Below are positions 8,715-17,738 of a stretch of 64,000 bases of DNA, piece by piece. The stretch is taken from contig JAUIMB010000007.1 in the NCBI GenBank assembly GCA_030432635.1, positions 1-64,000 on the forward strand, given 5' to 3'. The notes beneath the pieces were generated by a model that was not told where the DNA came from, ran no database searches, and saw only the letters and a list, made by a program, of their open reading frames with translations. Position 1 is the first letter of the stretch. The number at the start of each line of letters is the position of its first letter. The translations under genes were made by a program, and so were the position numbers. This DNA is from Bacteroidia bacterium. Lineage in GTDB: Bacteria > Bacteroidota > Bacteroidia > Flavobacteriales > Flavobacteriaceae.

Positions 8715-9758
8715 TTAGTTATCATCAGGAACCGAATCCGTTTCTTTTTTTTGAGCTTCGCGTTCTTCTTTTGCTTTTCTTCGTTCTTCTAAAATTCTCT
8801 TTTTTCGTTCTTCCAAGGCTTTTTTGCGTGCCTCTCGATCTTTTATTTTTTGTTGTCTTTTCTCTTCAGCAGTTTGCTCAGGTGTTTTTGCTTCATTTCC
8901 TTTCTTGGCACTAGTAGAATCTTGCTTTTTAGCACCTTCTCCAGCTTCTGTTTGAGGCGGAGTGTTCCTGTTGCTATTGTTGATACTATCTCTCTTTGCT
9001 TTTGCTGCAGCTCTGTCGTCTAGTATTTTTTGACGTTTTGCTGCTGCTGCTGCTTTAAGGGAATCCCTTCTGGCAATCTGAGCTGCTTGACGTTCGGCAA
9101 TTTGGGCTTCACGTGTAGCTTTTTTGTCTTCAATAGCTTTTTGACGTTCGTCTAATTCTTTATTTACAATTGGTACAACATCTTCCTTTTCTGCCTTTTT
9201 CCGTTCGGCTCTTGATTTTGCCTGTGTTCGTTTTGATGAACGTGTAATGCTTCGTATTACTAAGTCACTTAAGTCAAATCGTTCTGCAGAAAACAACATA
9301 ACTACATCAGCCGATTTATCAAAAATAAAATCGTATTTCTTTCCACTTGCAATTTCCTGTACTGCTGCAAAGATTTGATCTTGGATAGGCTGTATCAACT
9401 GCTTTTTCTGAATCATCAAATCGCCATTTGGTCCAAATCGTTTTTGCTGGTAATCGAGTATTTCAGCTTCTTCGTATGAAATATCCTCTAAACGCTCTTC
9501 ATATAACTCCTTGGTCAGTAGGACACTTTCACTGTTCAGTTGCTTTTTCTTTGAATCTATTTCGGTTAAACGTTGTTCTATTTCCGTTTTCCATTGTTGC
9601 ACTTTTTGGTCTAACTGCGTGGATGCCTGTTGGTATTCAGGGATATTCTGTAAGATATATTCAGTGTCTATATAACCAATCCTAACACCACGTTGTGCAT
9701 TAGAGACAAAGCTCAAAAGACTAAAGACGGTCACTAAAAAAAGAACTTTACTTTTCAT
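8715..9758 (-). CDS. OmpH/Skp family protein with long charged C-terminal extension
   Basis: A 347-residue protein, about twice the usual Skp length. The signal peptide (1-21) ends SNAQ. Residues 22 to about 180 form a complete Skp-like unit: RIGYIDTEYILQNIPEYQQ, a coiled coil, then KKYDFIFDKSADVVMLFS. Beyond that lie about 165 residues of low-complexity sequence made of Lys, Arg, Glu, Ala and Gln in helical repeats, ending in an acidic tail. The tail could be a long single helix or coiled coil, or a disordered linker; its role is unknown. The gene directly follows bamA (165-base gap). Confidence 0.88.
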   Translation of the reverse strand: MKSKVLFLVTVFSLLSFVSNAQRGVRIGYIDTEYILQNIPEYQQASTQLDQKVQQWKTEIEQRLTEIDSKKKQLNSESVLLTKELYEERLEDISYEEAEILDYQQKRFGPNGDLMIQKKQLIQPIQDQIFAAVQEIASGKKYDFIFDKSADVVMLFSAERFDLSDLVIRSITRSSKRTQAKSRAERKKAEKEDVVPIVNKELDERQKAIEDKKATREAQIAERQAAQIARRDSLKAAAAAKRQKILDDRAAAKAKRDSINNSNRNTPPQTEAGEGAKKQDSTSAKKGNEAKTPEQTAEEKRQQKIKDREARKKALEERKKRILEERRKAKEEREAQKKETDSVPDDN

Positions 9759-9923
9759 CTGTATTATTTTTGATTTATGATCTCTTCTATAAACTTCAAC
9801 AAGACAGATTTTTCTACGATGCTGTCTGTGGGTTTAATTCTTCAAATTAACGAAATATATTCTGAAAAATTTTAACACACACATTAAATCGTCGTAATGT
9901 CAATAGAAAATATCGTGCCAAAA

Positions 9924-12509
9924 TTAAAATTGTTGCCCAATTATAAAATGGGTTTGCCATCCACTTTTTACGGTTTGGCCAGGAAGTGCGTCAAATCCAT
10001 GACCGAAATCGATACCCAATAAACCAAAGGCTGGCATAAAGATTCTTAGACCAAAACCAGCAGATCTATTTAGTTTAAATGGGTCAAAATCCCTAAAGTT
10101 ATCGTAAGATGCTCCAGCTTCCATAAAACCAAGGCCATAAATCTTAGCCTGAGCTCCTAAGGTAATTGGATAACGTAGTTCTAGGGAGAACTTGTTATAT
10201 ATGGATCCACCATCTTGAGACGACAATGATTGATTAGGGTAACCACGTAATTGAATGACCTCTCGTCCATCCAACGCAAAGTTACCTAGTCCGTCACCAC
10301 CAAGGAAGAAACGTTCAAAAGGAATGACACCTCTATCTTGATTGTATGCTCCTAAAAATCCGAATTCCAACCCTGTCTTAAATACAAGTTTGTCCCAGAT
10401 GCGATTATACCAATCACCTTTAAATTTAATTTTGTAGAACTCTAACCATTTGTAGCGTTCTTGATCAATTTCCCCAATTCTCGTGGCATCATCAATATCT
10501 GTTGGATCCAATTGATCGCGTTCATCCTTTAAGGCTTTGTAGTCCACATCATTGAATAAAGAATAAGGAATGGATAGTTTGGCGCTAATTTGGAAATTAG
10601 ATCCACCCATAGGATAGATTGGATCTGTAAATAAGTTGTTTCTCGAAAGTCCAATGGTATAGGATAAATTGTTAGAATACCCATCACCGAAAGTGAACAA
10701 ACCTGTATTGTAATTTTTTAAGTTATAGTGCTGGAAACTCAAGGCTTGGGACAATTGAAAGTAATCGTCAGGAACCTTTAAACGTTTTGCCAAACCAACC
10801 GAGATACCTGTGATGTTAAACCTTCTATCTCTATCAGCTCTTCTTGATATAGGATCAAATAAAAACTGTTTGGTATGCGATAGTGATGTTGAAAACTGAA
10901 CAGGACGTTTACCTCCAAGCCAAGGCTCAGAAAAAGAGAAACTGTAGGTTTGGAAAAATCGCGATGCTTGTAAACGTAACGCCAAACTTTGTCCGTCACC
11001 AGAAGGTATAGGTTTGTAGGCTTCTTTTTTAAAGATGTCCTTTATAGCAAAGTTATTGAACGATAAACCTAGCGTACCAATAAAGCCGCCTCCACCGTAA
11101 CCACCTTGTAATTCAATCTGGCTAGATCCTCTTTCAACAACTTGATATTCGATATCAACTGTACCATCTTGGGTGTTGAAGTTTTTCATGTTTGGTGTCA
11201 ACTGTTGTGCATCGAAGAAACCAAGTTGACCAAGTTCCCTTATGGTTCTAATTACATCACTTTTTCGATATAGAGCACCAGGTTTTGTACGAAGTTCTCT
11301 GTAGATGACATGGTCATTTGTTTTGTCATTTCCAGATACGGAGACATTATTGAAATAGGCTGGCTTTCCTTCAGAAATCCTAATTTCCAAATCAATAACA
11401 TTTCCTTCGGCACTCGTTTCCACAGGATTTATTGTAGAAAATAAATAACCATTGTCCTGATAAAGATTGGTAATGTCGATGGCGTCTGGTTTGGTCTCGT
11501 CGGCTATACGCTTTCTAAGTTCGACACCATTATAGGTCGAACCTTCCTCAATTTTGAGAATGGACTGTAAACGCGCATCACTAAATACAGTATTACCTAC
11601 AAATTCTATTTTGCCAAACTTGTATTGTTCACCTTCCTCGACGTCGATATACAGTGTGATGGTCCTATCGTTTTTGTATACAATCGAATCTGAGAGGATT
11701 CTGGCATCACGATAACCATTTTCCTTGTATTTGTCAATAACACTTACTAAGTCTTCCTTATAATCTTCCTTGATGTATTTAGAACGTTTCAGGACGCGTA
11801 TTGGATTTTTTTGTTTTGTGTTTTTCATTGCCCTTCTGAGTTTTCTATCAGAAAGTTGTTCGTTACCATTAAAAATAATTTTGTTGATTTTTACCTTTTG
11901 GCCCTTATCTACATAGACCAGCATGTCCACTCTACTTTTTTCTATGGAATCAACTACTTCTTTGGTGTTTACGGTAACTTTGGTGTTTAAAAATCCTTGC
12001 TTTTTATATTTGTTGGTGATGTAATTTCTGGTTGTTGTTATCAGGTTTTCAGTGACTTTAACTTGGCCAGAAACAAGGTTGTTATCTTTTTTTAATTCTT
12101 CAATTTTTCCTTTTTTGACACCTTGTATTTCGATATTGTTTAACTCAGGAAGGTCAATGAGGTTAATTTCTAGATAGGCTTTGTTTCCTTCAACCTTAGC
12201 CAAGTATACGTCAATACTACTGAATAGGTTGGAATCCCACATTTTTTTGATGGCATTACTGATTTGCTCTCCTGGAATTACGATTTCCTCTCCAATTTTC
12301 AATCGAGAAAAAGAGATGATTGTTCCAGGGTTGAAGTTTGTATTTCCTGTGATTTTGATATCTTCAAGAATGTAACGTTTTCCTTGATTAAAATCAGATT
12401 GCTGTGCAGTAACAACCGAAGTAGAAATAAAAATACATGCCAGAAGTAATGACTTGATATATGTTTTCAAAAGACTATTTTTAGCTAAGTTGTTCGCTTG
12501 TTTTTCCAA
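9924..12509 (-). CDS. bamA: Outer membrane protein assembly factor BamA
   Basis: An 861-residue Omp85 protein. An N-terminal signal (cleavage after VVTAQ, about residue 36) is followed by POTRA repeats up to about residue 450 (for example IEIQGVKKGKIEEL, INKIIFNGNEQLSDRKLRRAM, FGKIEFVGNTVFSD). A 16-strand barrel ends in phenylalanine, as expected for an outer-membrane protein. It is the central subunit of the machine that folds and inserts outer-membrane proteins. The chosen start overlaps the end of uppS by 29 bases; a later non-ATG start cannot be excluded because the signal peptide would survive. It sits between uppS and the two Skp genes, the standard order in this group. Confidence 0.95.
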   Translation of the reverse strand: MEKQANNLAKNSLLKTYIKSLLLACIFISTSVVTAQQSDFNQGKRYILEDIKITGNTNFNPGTIISFSRLKIGEEIVIPGEQISNAIKKMWDSNLFSSIDVYLAKVEGNKAYLEINLIDLPELNNIEIQGVKKGKIEELKKDNNLVSGQVKVTENLITTTRNYITNKYKKQGFLNTKVTVNTKEVVDSIEKSRVDMLVYVDKGQKVKINKIIFNGNEQLSDRKLRRAMKNTKQKNPIRVLKRSKYIKEDYKEDLVSVIDKYKENGYRDARILSDSIVYKNDRTITLYIDVEEGEQYKFGKIEFVGNTVFSDARLQSILKIEEGSTYNGVELRKRIADETKPDAIDITNLYQDNGYLFSTINPVETSAEGNVIDLEIRISEGKPAYFNNVSVSGNDKTNDHVIYRELRTKPGALYRKSDVIRTIRELGQLGFFDAQQLTPNMKNFNTQDGTVDIEYQVVERGSSQIELQGGYGGGGFIGTLGLSFNNFAIKDIFKKEAYKPIPSGDGQSLALRLQASRFFQTYSFSFSEPWLGGKRPVQFSTSLSHTKQFLFDPISRRADRDRRFNITGISVGLAKRLKVPDDYFQLSQALSFQHYNLKNYNTGLFTFGDGYSNNLSYTIGLSRNNLFTDPIYPMGGSNFQISAKLSIPYSLFNDVDYKALKDERDQLDPTDIDDATRIGEIDQERYKWLEFYKIKFKGDWYNRIWDKLVFKTGLEFGFLGAYNQDRGVIPFERFFLGGDGLGNFALDGREVIQLRGYPNQSLSSQDGGSIYNKFSLELRYPITLGAQAKIYGLGFMEAGASYDNFRDFDPFKLNRSAGFGLRIFMPAFGLLGIDFGHGFDALPGQTVKSGWQTHFIIGQQF

Positions 12510-13221
12510 ATCGTCGTTCTCTATTTTGATAATCTATCAACGCTTCATAAAGGTTATCCTTCTTAAAATCGGGCCAAAGAATATCAGTGAAATATAATTC
12601 GGCATAAGCAATTTGCCACAACAAAAAGTTGCTTATTCTATGCTCACCGCTGGTTCTTATCAATAAATCAACATCTGGTAAATTGTGCGTGTAAAGATGC
12701 TTATTAATAATTGATTCGTCAATACTTTCCACCGAAATTATATTATTTTTAACTTTATCTGTTAATTCTTTTATAACCTTGATAATCTCTTCCCTAGATC
12801 CATAACTCAAGGCTAATGTAAGCGTCATGTGGGAATTGTTTTTGGTTTTTTCAATGACTTCCAAAAGCTCTTTATGAGCTTTTTTTGGTAAATCACTTAA
12901 ATTGCCAATAGCCATTAAGCGAATGTTGTTTTCCTGTAACGTCTTGATTTCCTTTTTCAAGGATTTTACCAATAACTTCATCAAGGTTTGGACTTCCAAT
13001 TTAGGGCGTTTCCAGTTTTCAGTTGAAAACGCATACAATGTGAGGTTTTTGATACCAATTTCAGCACTAGCTTCAACAACATCCCTTACCGATTTTGTTC
13101 CATTTTCATGCCCAATGACACGCACCATACCTTTTTGTTTAGCCCAACGGCCATTTCCATCCATTATGATTGCCAAGTGGTTGGGTAGCTTGTTGCTTTG
13201 TATTTGTGCCTTTAAGTCCAT
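12481..13221 (-). CDS. uppS: Isoprenyl transferase (undecaprenyl diphosphate synthase)
   Basis: A 246-residue cis-prenyltransferase that makes the C55 lipid carrier for peptidoglycan and O-antigen. The signature AIIMDGNGRWAKQKG starts at residue 18 and contains the catalytic D21 and R25. The later conserved blocks ENWKRP, DLLIRTSGEHRISNFLLWQ and YFTDILWPDF are intact. The start codon falls on the base next to the stop of the DUF6089 gene, and its end overlaps bamA. This supports tight translational coupling in an envelope operon. Confidence 0.96.
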   Translation of the reverse strand: MDLKAQIQSNKLPNHLAIIMDGNGRWAKQKGMVRVIGHENGTKSVRDVVEASAEIGIKNLTLYAFSTENWKRPKLEVQTLMKLLVKSLKKEIKTLQENNIRLMAIGNLSDLPKKAHKELLEVIEKTKNNSHMTLTLALSYGSREEIIKVIKELTDKVKNNIISVESIDESIINKHLYTHNLPDVDLLIRTSGEHRISNFLLWQIAYAELYFTDILWPDFKKDNLYEALIDYQNRERRFGKTSEQLS

Positions 13222-13911
13222 TTAAAAATTACAATAACAAGGTCTTTGACCAAACGTATACGTTAAAGTGAAACCAGTGAATACATACCAATCATTACTG
13301 TTGATATTACCAAAGCTGAGATTGGCTCTGTTAGGGTCATCAGGAACACTTCCATCCAATTCGTCAGAAAAGGTATAGCGTGCTCCAACCTCGAAGCCTA
13401 AAACCATATGATGCGCAATTTTTGCTTTAATACCTAAAACTATTGGGATTCCAAATGCCCAACTATCAGTGTTCTCAGAGGTGTATTGACCTTCATTGTT
13501 GAAATAATAATTAGGATGCATGGCTGTTGTCATTCCTGAAAATAAATAAGGTGTTACTTTTAGACCACTTTCATGCATATCAAAATCCAAAAAAGTAAAT
13601 TCCATACCCGCAGATATCTCAAATAAGTTACTGTCAAAGCTATAGTTGCGTTCTTGTCGTCTTGGGTCATCCGACTTAGCATCAACACCATCCAATTCCG
13701 CATAGGTAACCGAAACTCTCCAGGCATGTCTTGGGCTTCGGTTCCATTTTAACATTAATCCCAATGCAGGCGCATTAGGAGCAATGTAAGTGGTTGCACC
13801 GACATCACCTATAAAGTTACTTCCTCCTGCAAACACACCAACCTCATAGATTTGAGAATGACTGTTTTGCATGAAAAATAGGCTTAATATAATTACGATT
13901 ATATACCTCAT
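13222..13911 (-). CDS. DUF6089 family outer-membrane beta-barrel protein
   Basis: A 229-residue protein with a signal peptide (1-19, ending SHSQ) and an alternating beta pattern that begins YEVGVFAGGSNFIGDVG and ends in a terminal Phe, typical of a small eight-strand barrel. This matches the conserved flavobacterial family placed just before uppS and bamA; its function is unknown. The gene abuts uppS directly. Upstream on the minus strand, a TATATTTG element (complement of 13928-13935) matches the Bacteroidota -7 box, but no -33 box is at the right distance. Confidence 0.85.
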   Translation of the reverse strand: MRYIIVIILSLFFMQNSHSQIYEVGVFAGGSNFIGDVGATTYIAPNAPALGLMLKWNRSPRHAWRVSVTYAELDGVDAKSDDPRRQERNYSFDSNLFEISAGMEFTFLDFDMHESGLKVTPYLFSGMTTAMHPNYYFNNEGQYTSENTDSWAFGIPIVLGIKAKIAHHMVLGFEVGARYTFSDELDGSVPDDPNRANLSFGNINSNDWYVFTGFTLTYTFGQRPCYCNF

Positions 13912-14018
13912 AAGATTTAAAAGTTTGCAAATATAACAATTATGAATTGCCTTTGGTAATTTGTGGCAAATAGTCTTACAGAAAACAGAATATCTAAGCT
14001 TTTATTGTTTGAAGTACC

Positions 14019-14894
14019 TTAGTTGCGCTTGTCCTCACCCCAAAGCATTTTTTGTCTTAACGTGTCTATAAAGCTCTCATCCATAAGTTCGACCATTTTT
14101 ATTTTAAAATCGGCTTTTCTTATGGTGATGAGTGTGGCATTGGATAAGGTAATAATTCTAGAGTCCAGAGACATTAAATGCTGGTCTTCTCGACCATCCA
14201 CCTGTAGTTTTATAATGGTGTCGTCAGGTATAACCAAGGGCCTTGCGTTAAGATTGTGTGGTGCAATAGGTGTAAGTACAAAACCGTGAGCTTCAGGAGT
14301 AATCACTGGTCCACCACAACTTAATGAGTAACCAGTCGACCCTGTGGGTGTTGAAATGATCAATCCATCTGCCCAATAGGATGTAAGATATTCGTCATTT
14401 AAATGTGTTTCAACGGTAATCATCGAAGTCGTATTCTTACGGCTTACTGCTATTTCGTTTAGAGCAAAGTTAGTGTTCTTGATATCACTGTTGACGGGAT
14501 TGGTCGTAACGCTCAACAAAGCTCGCTCTGAGGTTTTATAGTGGCCATCAAGAATTTTGGAAATAGCATTTTTTATGTCTTCAGTTTGTATAGTGGCTAG
14601 AAAACCAAGACGACCAGTGTTGATTCCAACTATTGGAATCGCATAATCTCTAACATAAGTAATGGCTCTAAGAATTGTACCATCACCACCAATGCTTATC
14701 AAAAGATCATAACTGTCATTTAATGATGTAAAGGTGTGGATTCTTTCAACGGATTTAAATTTGGAATCAATATGTTCATAGTACGAAGCTTCGACATACA
14801 TATCAATTGAATTGATCAAGAGAATCTCAACTAAATCCTCAAAAGGTTTGAAGGATTTGTCAGAATAGTATTGTGCGTAGATGGCAATCTTCAT
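14019..14894 (-). CDS. nadK: NAD kinase
   Basis: A 291-residue enzyme that phosphorylates NAD to NADP. The diagnostic ISIGGDGT motif lies at residues 67-73, with GGD at 69-71, followed by NTGRLGFLA (92-100). The later TPTGSTGYSLSCGGPVI block, which binds the substrate, is intact. Length is normal. It follows the CBS-domain gene by 4 bases, so the two are almost certainly cotranscribed. Confidence 0.96.
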   Translation of the reverse strand: MKIAIYAQYYSDKSFKPFEDLVEILLINSIDMYVEASYYEHIDSKFKSVERIHTFTSLNDSYDLLISIGGDGTILRAITYVRDYAIPIVGINTGRLGFLATIQTEDIKNAISKILDGHYKTSERALLSVTTNPVNSDIKNTNFALNEIAVSRKNTTSMITVETHLNDEYLTSYWADGLIISTPTGSTGYSLSCGGPVITPEAHGFVLTPIAPHNLNARPLVIPDDTIIKLQVDGREDQHLMSLDSRIITLSNATLITIRKADFKIKMVELMDESFIDTLRQKMLWGEDKRN

Positions 14895-14898
14895 ACAT

Positions 14899-15564
14899 TT
14901 AGATATCTAAGTATTTCTTTAGGTATTCTGATCGCTCTTTCAAATTTTCGACGTAGGTGTCTTCTTCGTGTCCTGAAATGATATTGTAGCTGTACCTTCT
15001 AAACGTTTGAATAACTTCGTTTAATCCAGAGTTCCCTATTTTTAAGGTGATTTGAACAACATCACTTTCCATTTTTGAAATAAAGGCACCTAGGATTTTA
15101 GCATCATTCGATTCTACGATTTGGCTAATTTCGCTAAATGAATAGTCCTGAATTCCTTTTTCAACAATCAAAATCCCTCCTGGTTCAGCAAAAAAAGGCG
15201 TTTCATTAAATAGATTTATGATATCACTTAACTCGTAATAGCCAAGGTAGTTATTGTGCTTGTCTAAAACAGGCATAATATTACAGGAATTTTGTGCGAA
15301 GGTTTCCAAAACGTCCAACCAATTTGTGTCAGGTCTAACAAAAAAACCTTCAAGTGCATAATTGCAATCGGCTATGGTTTTTTGTGATTCAAAACAATGC
15401 GCATCAGTTTCAGAAATGCAGCCTTGATATGCACCATTACTTTCAACAGGTATATGTGAGTATGTGAGTTCGTTAAACATGAGCTGTACATCGCTGACCT
15501 TATCATTGATGTTGAGTGGTCTAATGTCGTTTATTATGAATTCTCTTAATGGCATAAATCGCAA
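14899..15564 (-). CDS. CBS domain-containing protein
   Basis: A 221-residue cytoplasmic protein with two CBS motifs, the first about residues 8-65 (KVSDVQLMFNELTYSHIPVE) and the second about 75-135 (WLDVLETFAQNSCNIMPVLDKHNNYLGYYELSDI). The C-terminal 75 residues look like an ACT-type fold (ILGAFISKMESDVVQITLKI), as in other flavobacterial members next to nadK. CBS pairs bind adenine nucleotides, and the gap to nadK is only 4 bases. A role in sensing adenylate or NAD state is an attractive inference, but it is not shown by the sequence. Confidence 0.85.
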   Translation of the reverse strand: MRFMPLREFIINDIRPLNINDKVSDVQLMFNELTYSHIPVESNGAYQGCISETDAHCFESQKTIADCNYALEGFFVRPDTNWLDVLETFAQNSCNIMPVLDKHNNYLGYYELSDIINLFNETPFFAEPGGILIVEKGIQDYSFSEISQIVESNDAKILGAFISKMESDVVQITLKIGNSGLNEVIQTFRRYSYNIISGHEEDTYVENLKERSEYLKKYLDI

Positions 15565-15643
15565 AAATCTAAGTGCAAATTAATTAAAAATAACAATAAA
15601 AATGCATGTTGGACTTCGTATTTTTGTTGAAAATAGAGAACCC

Positions 15644-16357
15644 ATGACAAAGCTTAGCGTAAACATTAATAAGATTGCGACCCTACGAAATTCTAGAGGA
15701 GGAAATACTCCAAATGTCCTGCAATTTGCAAAGGATGTGCAGCGTTTCGGTGCAGAAGGTGTAACGGTTCATCCTCGACCAGATGAGCGTCATATAAAAT
15801 ATCAGGATGCTCGCGAACTTAAATCGGTAGTACATACAGAATATAACATTGAAGGAAATCCTATCGAATCGTTTATGGATTTGGTACTCGACGTCAAGCC
15901 TACTCAAGTCACTTTGGTTCCAGATGCTGTGGATGCCTTGACCTCAAATGCTGGTTGGGACACAATTAAGCATAGACAATTTTTGACTGAGGTAATAGCC
16001 GAATTTAAATCGAATGGAATTCGCACCTCTATTTTTGTCGATCCAGATCTAAAAATGATTGAAGGTGCTAAGGCTACTGGAACAGAGCGCATAGAACTCT
16101 ATACTGAAACATTTGCGCATCAGTTTGGTTTAGGGAACAAAAAGGCCATTCTGCCTTTCACAGAAGCAGCTGAACTAGCCAATAGCATCAATTTAGGAGT
16201 CAATGCAGGACATGATTTGAATTTGGACAACATTAAGTTCTTTAAGTCTAATATGCCAGGCTTGCTTGAAGTGTCCATTGGTCATGCCTTGATTTCTGAA
16301 AGCATCTACCTTGGCGCAGAAAATGTAGTGCAAATGTATTTACAACGACTAAAGTAA
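15644..16357 (+). CDS. pdxJ: Pyridoxine 5'-phosphate synthase
   Basis: A 237-residue TIM-barrel enzyme that forms the pyridoxine ring from 1-deoxyxylulose 5-phosphate and an aminoacetone phosphate. The start was set at MTKLSVNINKIATLRNSRGG, because homologues begin there; an upstream in-frame ATG at 15602 is rejected. A TATTTTTG -7-like element at 15619-15626 lies between the two candidate starts and supports this. Conserved blocks TVHPRPDERHI, VTLVPD and VNAGHDLNLDN are present. It is divergent from the CBS/nadK pair. Confidence 0.95.
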   Translation: MTKLSVNINKIATLRNSRGGNTPNVLQFAKDVQRFGAEGVTVHPRPDERHIKYQDARELKSVVHTEYNIEGNPIESFMDLVLDVKPTQVTLVPDAVDALTSNAGWDTIKHRQFLTEVIAEFKSNGIRTSIFVDPDLKMIEGAKATGTERIELYTETFAHQFGLGNKKAILPFTEAAELANSINLGVNAGHDLNLDNIKFFKSNMPGLLEVSIGHALISESIYLGAENVVQMYLQRLK

Positions 16358-16411
16358 CTATGTTAATGTGCTGCATCAAGAGCGGTCGAAATGTCTAGAA
16401 AAAAGGAATTT

Positions 16412-17179
16412 ATGAACTTACATTCAAACATTATAGGTAAAGGACAACCATTTATTATTTTGCATGGCTTCTTGGGAATGGGAGATAATTGGAAAACCTT
16501 GGGAAAGAAGTTTGCCGAAGTCGGGTTTGAAATCCATTTGGTTGATCAACGTAACCATGGACGTAGTTTCCATGCCGATGATTTTAGTTATGAACTCATG
16601 GCTGAAGACTTGAAACACTATTGTGATATACATAATCTGGAAGACGTGATTCTACTTGGGCATTCCATGGGAGGAAAAACAGCCATGCTTTTTGCGACCG
16701 AATATCCTAAGTTGGTTTCTAAACTGATGGTAGCAGATATCAGTCCACGCTTTTATCCCATTCACCATGACGCTATTTTGGAAGGCTTAAGTCAGTTGAA
16801 TTTTGACGAGATTAGCAGTAGAGGAGACGCTGATGAGGTGCTGTCGCGTTATGTTTCAGAAGAAGGGACGCGTATGTTTTTGCTTAAAAACCTTTATTGG
16901 GTCGAAAAGGGACAATTGGGATTACGCATGAACCTAGATGTGCTAAAGGAAAACGTTTCCGAAGTAGGGGAAGCGCTACCAAAGCATTCAAAGTTCGACA
17001 ACCCAACATTGTTTCTAAGAGGCGATAAAAGTGAATATGTGATGCCTAGCGATGAAGGTTTGATTAAATTACATTTTCCAACAGCTAGAATCGAAACCAT
17101 TTCTAACGCTGGACATTGGCTGCATGCTGAAAACCCAGATGCTTTTTATCAAGCGGTCATTAATTTTATAACTGATTAA
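16412..17179 (+). CDS. Alpha/beta-fold hydrolase (YbfF-like esterase)
   Basis: A 255-residue cytoplasmic hydrolase. The oxyanion region FIILHGFLGMGDNW lies at about residues 14-27, the nucleophile serine is S85 in GHSMGG, and the catalytic histidine is in NAGHWLHAENP near the C-terminus, with an aspartate in the LRGDKS block. The start with MNLHSN is preferred over the ATG seven codons upstream because an AAAGGAA sequence precedes it and homologues begin there. This resembles the YbfF acyl-CoA or short-chain esterase group; the natural substrate is unknown. Confidence 0.88.
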   Translation: MNLHSNIIGKGQPFIILHGFLGMGDNWKTLGKKFAEVGFEIHLVDQRNHGRSFHADDFSYELMAEDLKHYCDIHNLEDVILLGHSMGGKTAMLFATEYPKLVSKLMVADISPRFYPIHHDAILEGLSQLNFDEISSRGDADEVLSRYVSEEGTRMFLLKNLYWVEKGQLGLRMNLDVLKENVSEVGEALPKHSKFDNPTLFLRGDKSEYVMPSDEGLIKLHFPTARIETISNAGHWLHAENPDAFYQAVINFITD

Positions 17180-17306
17180 GCTAAATCTGAGTATTTAATT
17201 CTATCTTGTTCATAGAGTTTTTGTTGGCATTTAGAACGTAGTCAAAAAGGTCTCTACAGGTCCATTTTTTAATGGCATTCAGTTCAATTTTATTAAATTA
17301 TAAGAT

Positions 17307-17657
17307 ATGAAACTAATTATCAGGTTACTTGTAACAGCAGGAATCGTCATGCTCTTGGCATATGTATTAAAAGGTGTTGCGGTAAGCGGTTATGCAGCTG
17401 CATTAATTGTTGCCGTCGTGTTGGGTTTGCTCAATCTCTTGGTCAAACCAATTTTGATTATTTTGACCATACCAATTACAATCTTGACTTTCGGGTTGTT
17501 TTTGCTGGTCATTAATGCTTGTATCATTTTAATGGCAGATCAGTTTATCGATGGTTTTGCCGTAAGTGGATTTTGGACAGCACTTTTGTTTAGTATCTTA
17601 TTGTCGATTTCACAATCCATCGCCTTTTCATTGTTAAGGGAAGAAAAGAAAAACTAG
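17307..17657 (+). CDS. Phage holin family protein (four-TM membrane protein)
   Basis: A 116-residue, almost wholly hydrophobic protein with four membrane segments separated by short turns: LLVTAGIVMLLAYVL, YAAALIVAVVLGLLNLLVKP, TIPITILTFGLFLLVINACI and WTALLFSILLSISQSIAF. The pattern NLLVKPILIILTIPITILTFGLFLLVINA matches the widespread 'Mycobacterial 4 TMS phage holin' family, which is chromosomal and not linked to any phage here. The function is unknown; there are no phage genes in the window. Confidence 0.85.
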   Translation: MKLIIRLLVTAGIVMLLAYVLKGVAVSGYAAALIVAVVLGLLNLLVKPILIILTIPITILTFGLFLLVINACIILMADQFIDGFAVSGFWTALLFSILLSISQSIAFSLLREEKKN

Positions 17658-17683
17658 TCTCAAATACAATCCTTTAACTATTG

Positions 17684-17711
17684 TTGAGTTGCGAAAAATG
17701 TCGTATTTTTG
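17684..17711 (+). promoter_or_regulatory. Bacteroidota-type promoter for the trigger factor gene
   Basis: TTG, a 17-base spacer, then TATTTTTG, an exact match to the TAnnTTTG -7 consensus with a correct spacer. Transcription should start near base 17718, giving a leader of about 20 bases before the ATG at 17739. Confidence 0.75.
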
Positions 17712-17738
17712 CAGCCCAATTTTGATACGCATTATATA

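Noticed and set aside
8690-8914. A 74-codon plus-strand frame rich in Phe and Leu
   Set aside because: It is antisense to the low-complexity Lys/Arg/Glu tail of the longer Skp-like protein, whose codons read as hydrophobic in reverse.
15602-15643. An earlier in-frame start for pdxJ
   Set aside because: PdxJ proteins begin close to MTKLSVNINK, and a -7-like box falls between the two candidate starts.
17307-17657. Holin-like gene as a sign of a prophage
   Set aside because: It is a common chromosomal four-helix protein, and no phage structural, integrase or lysis genes surround it.
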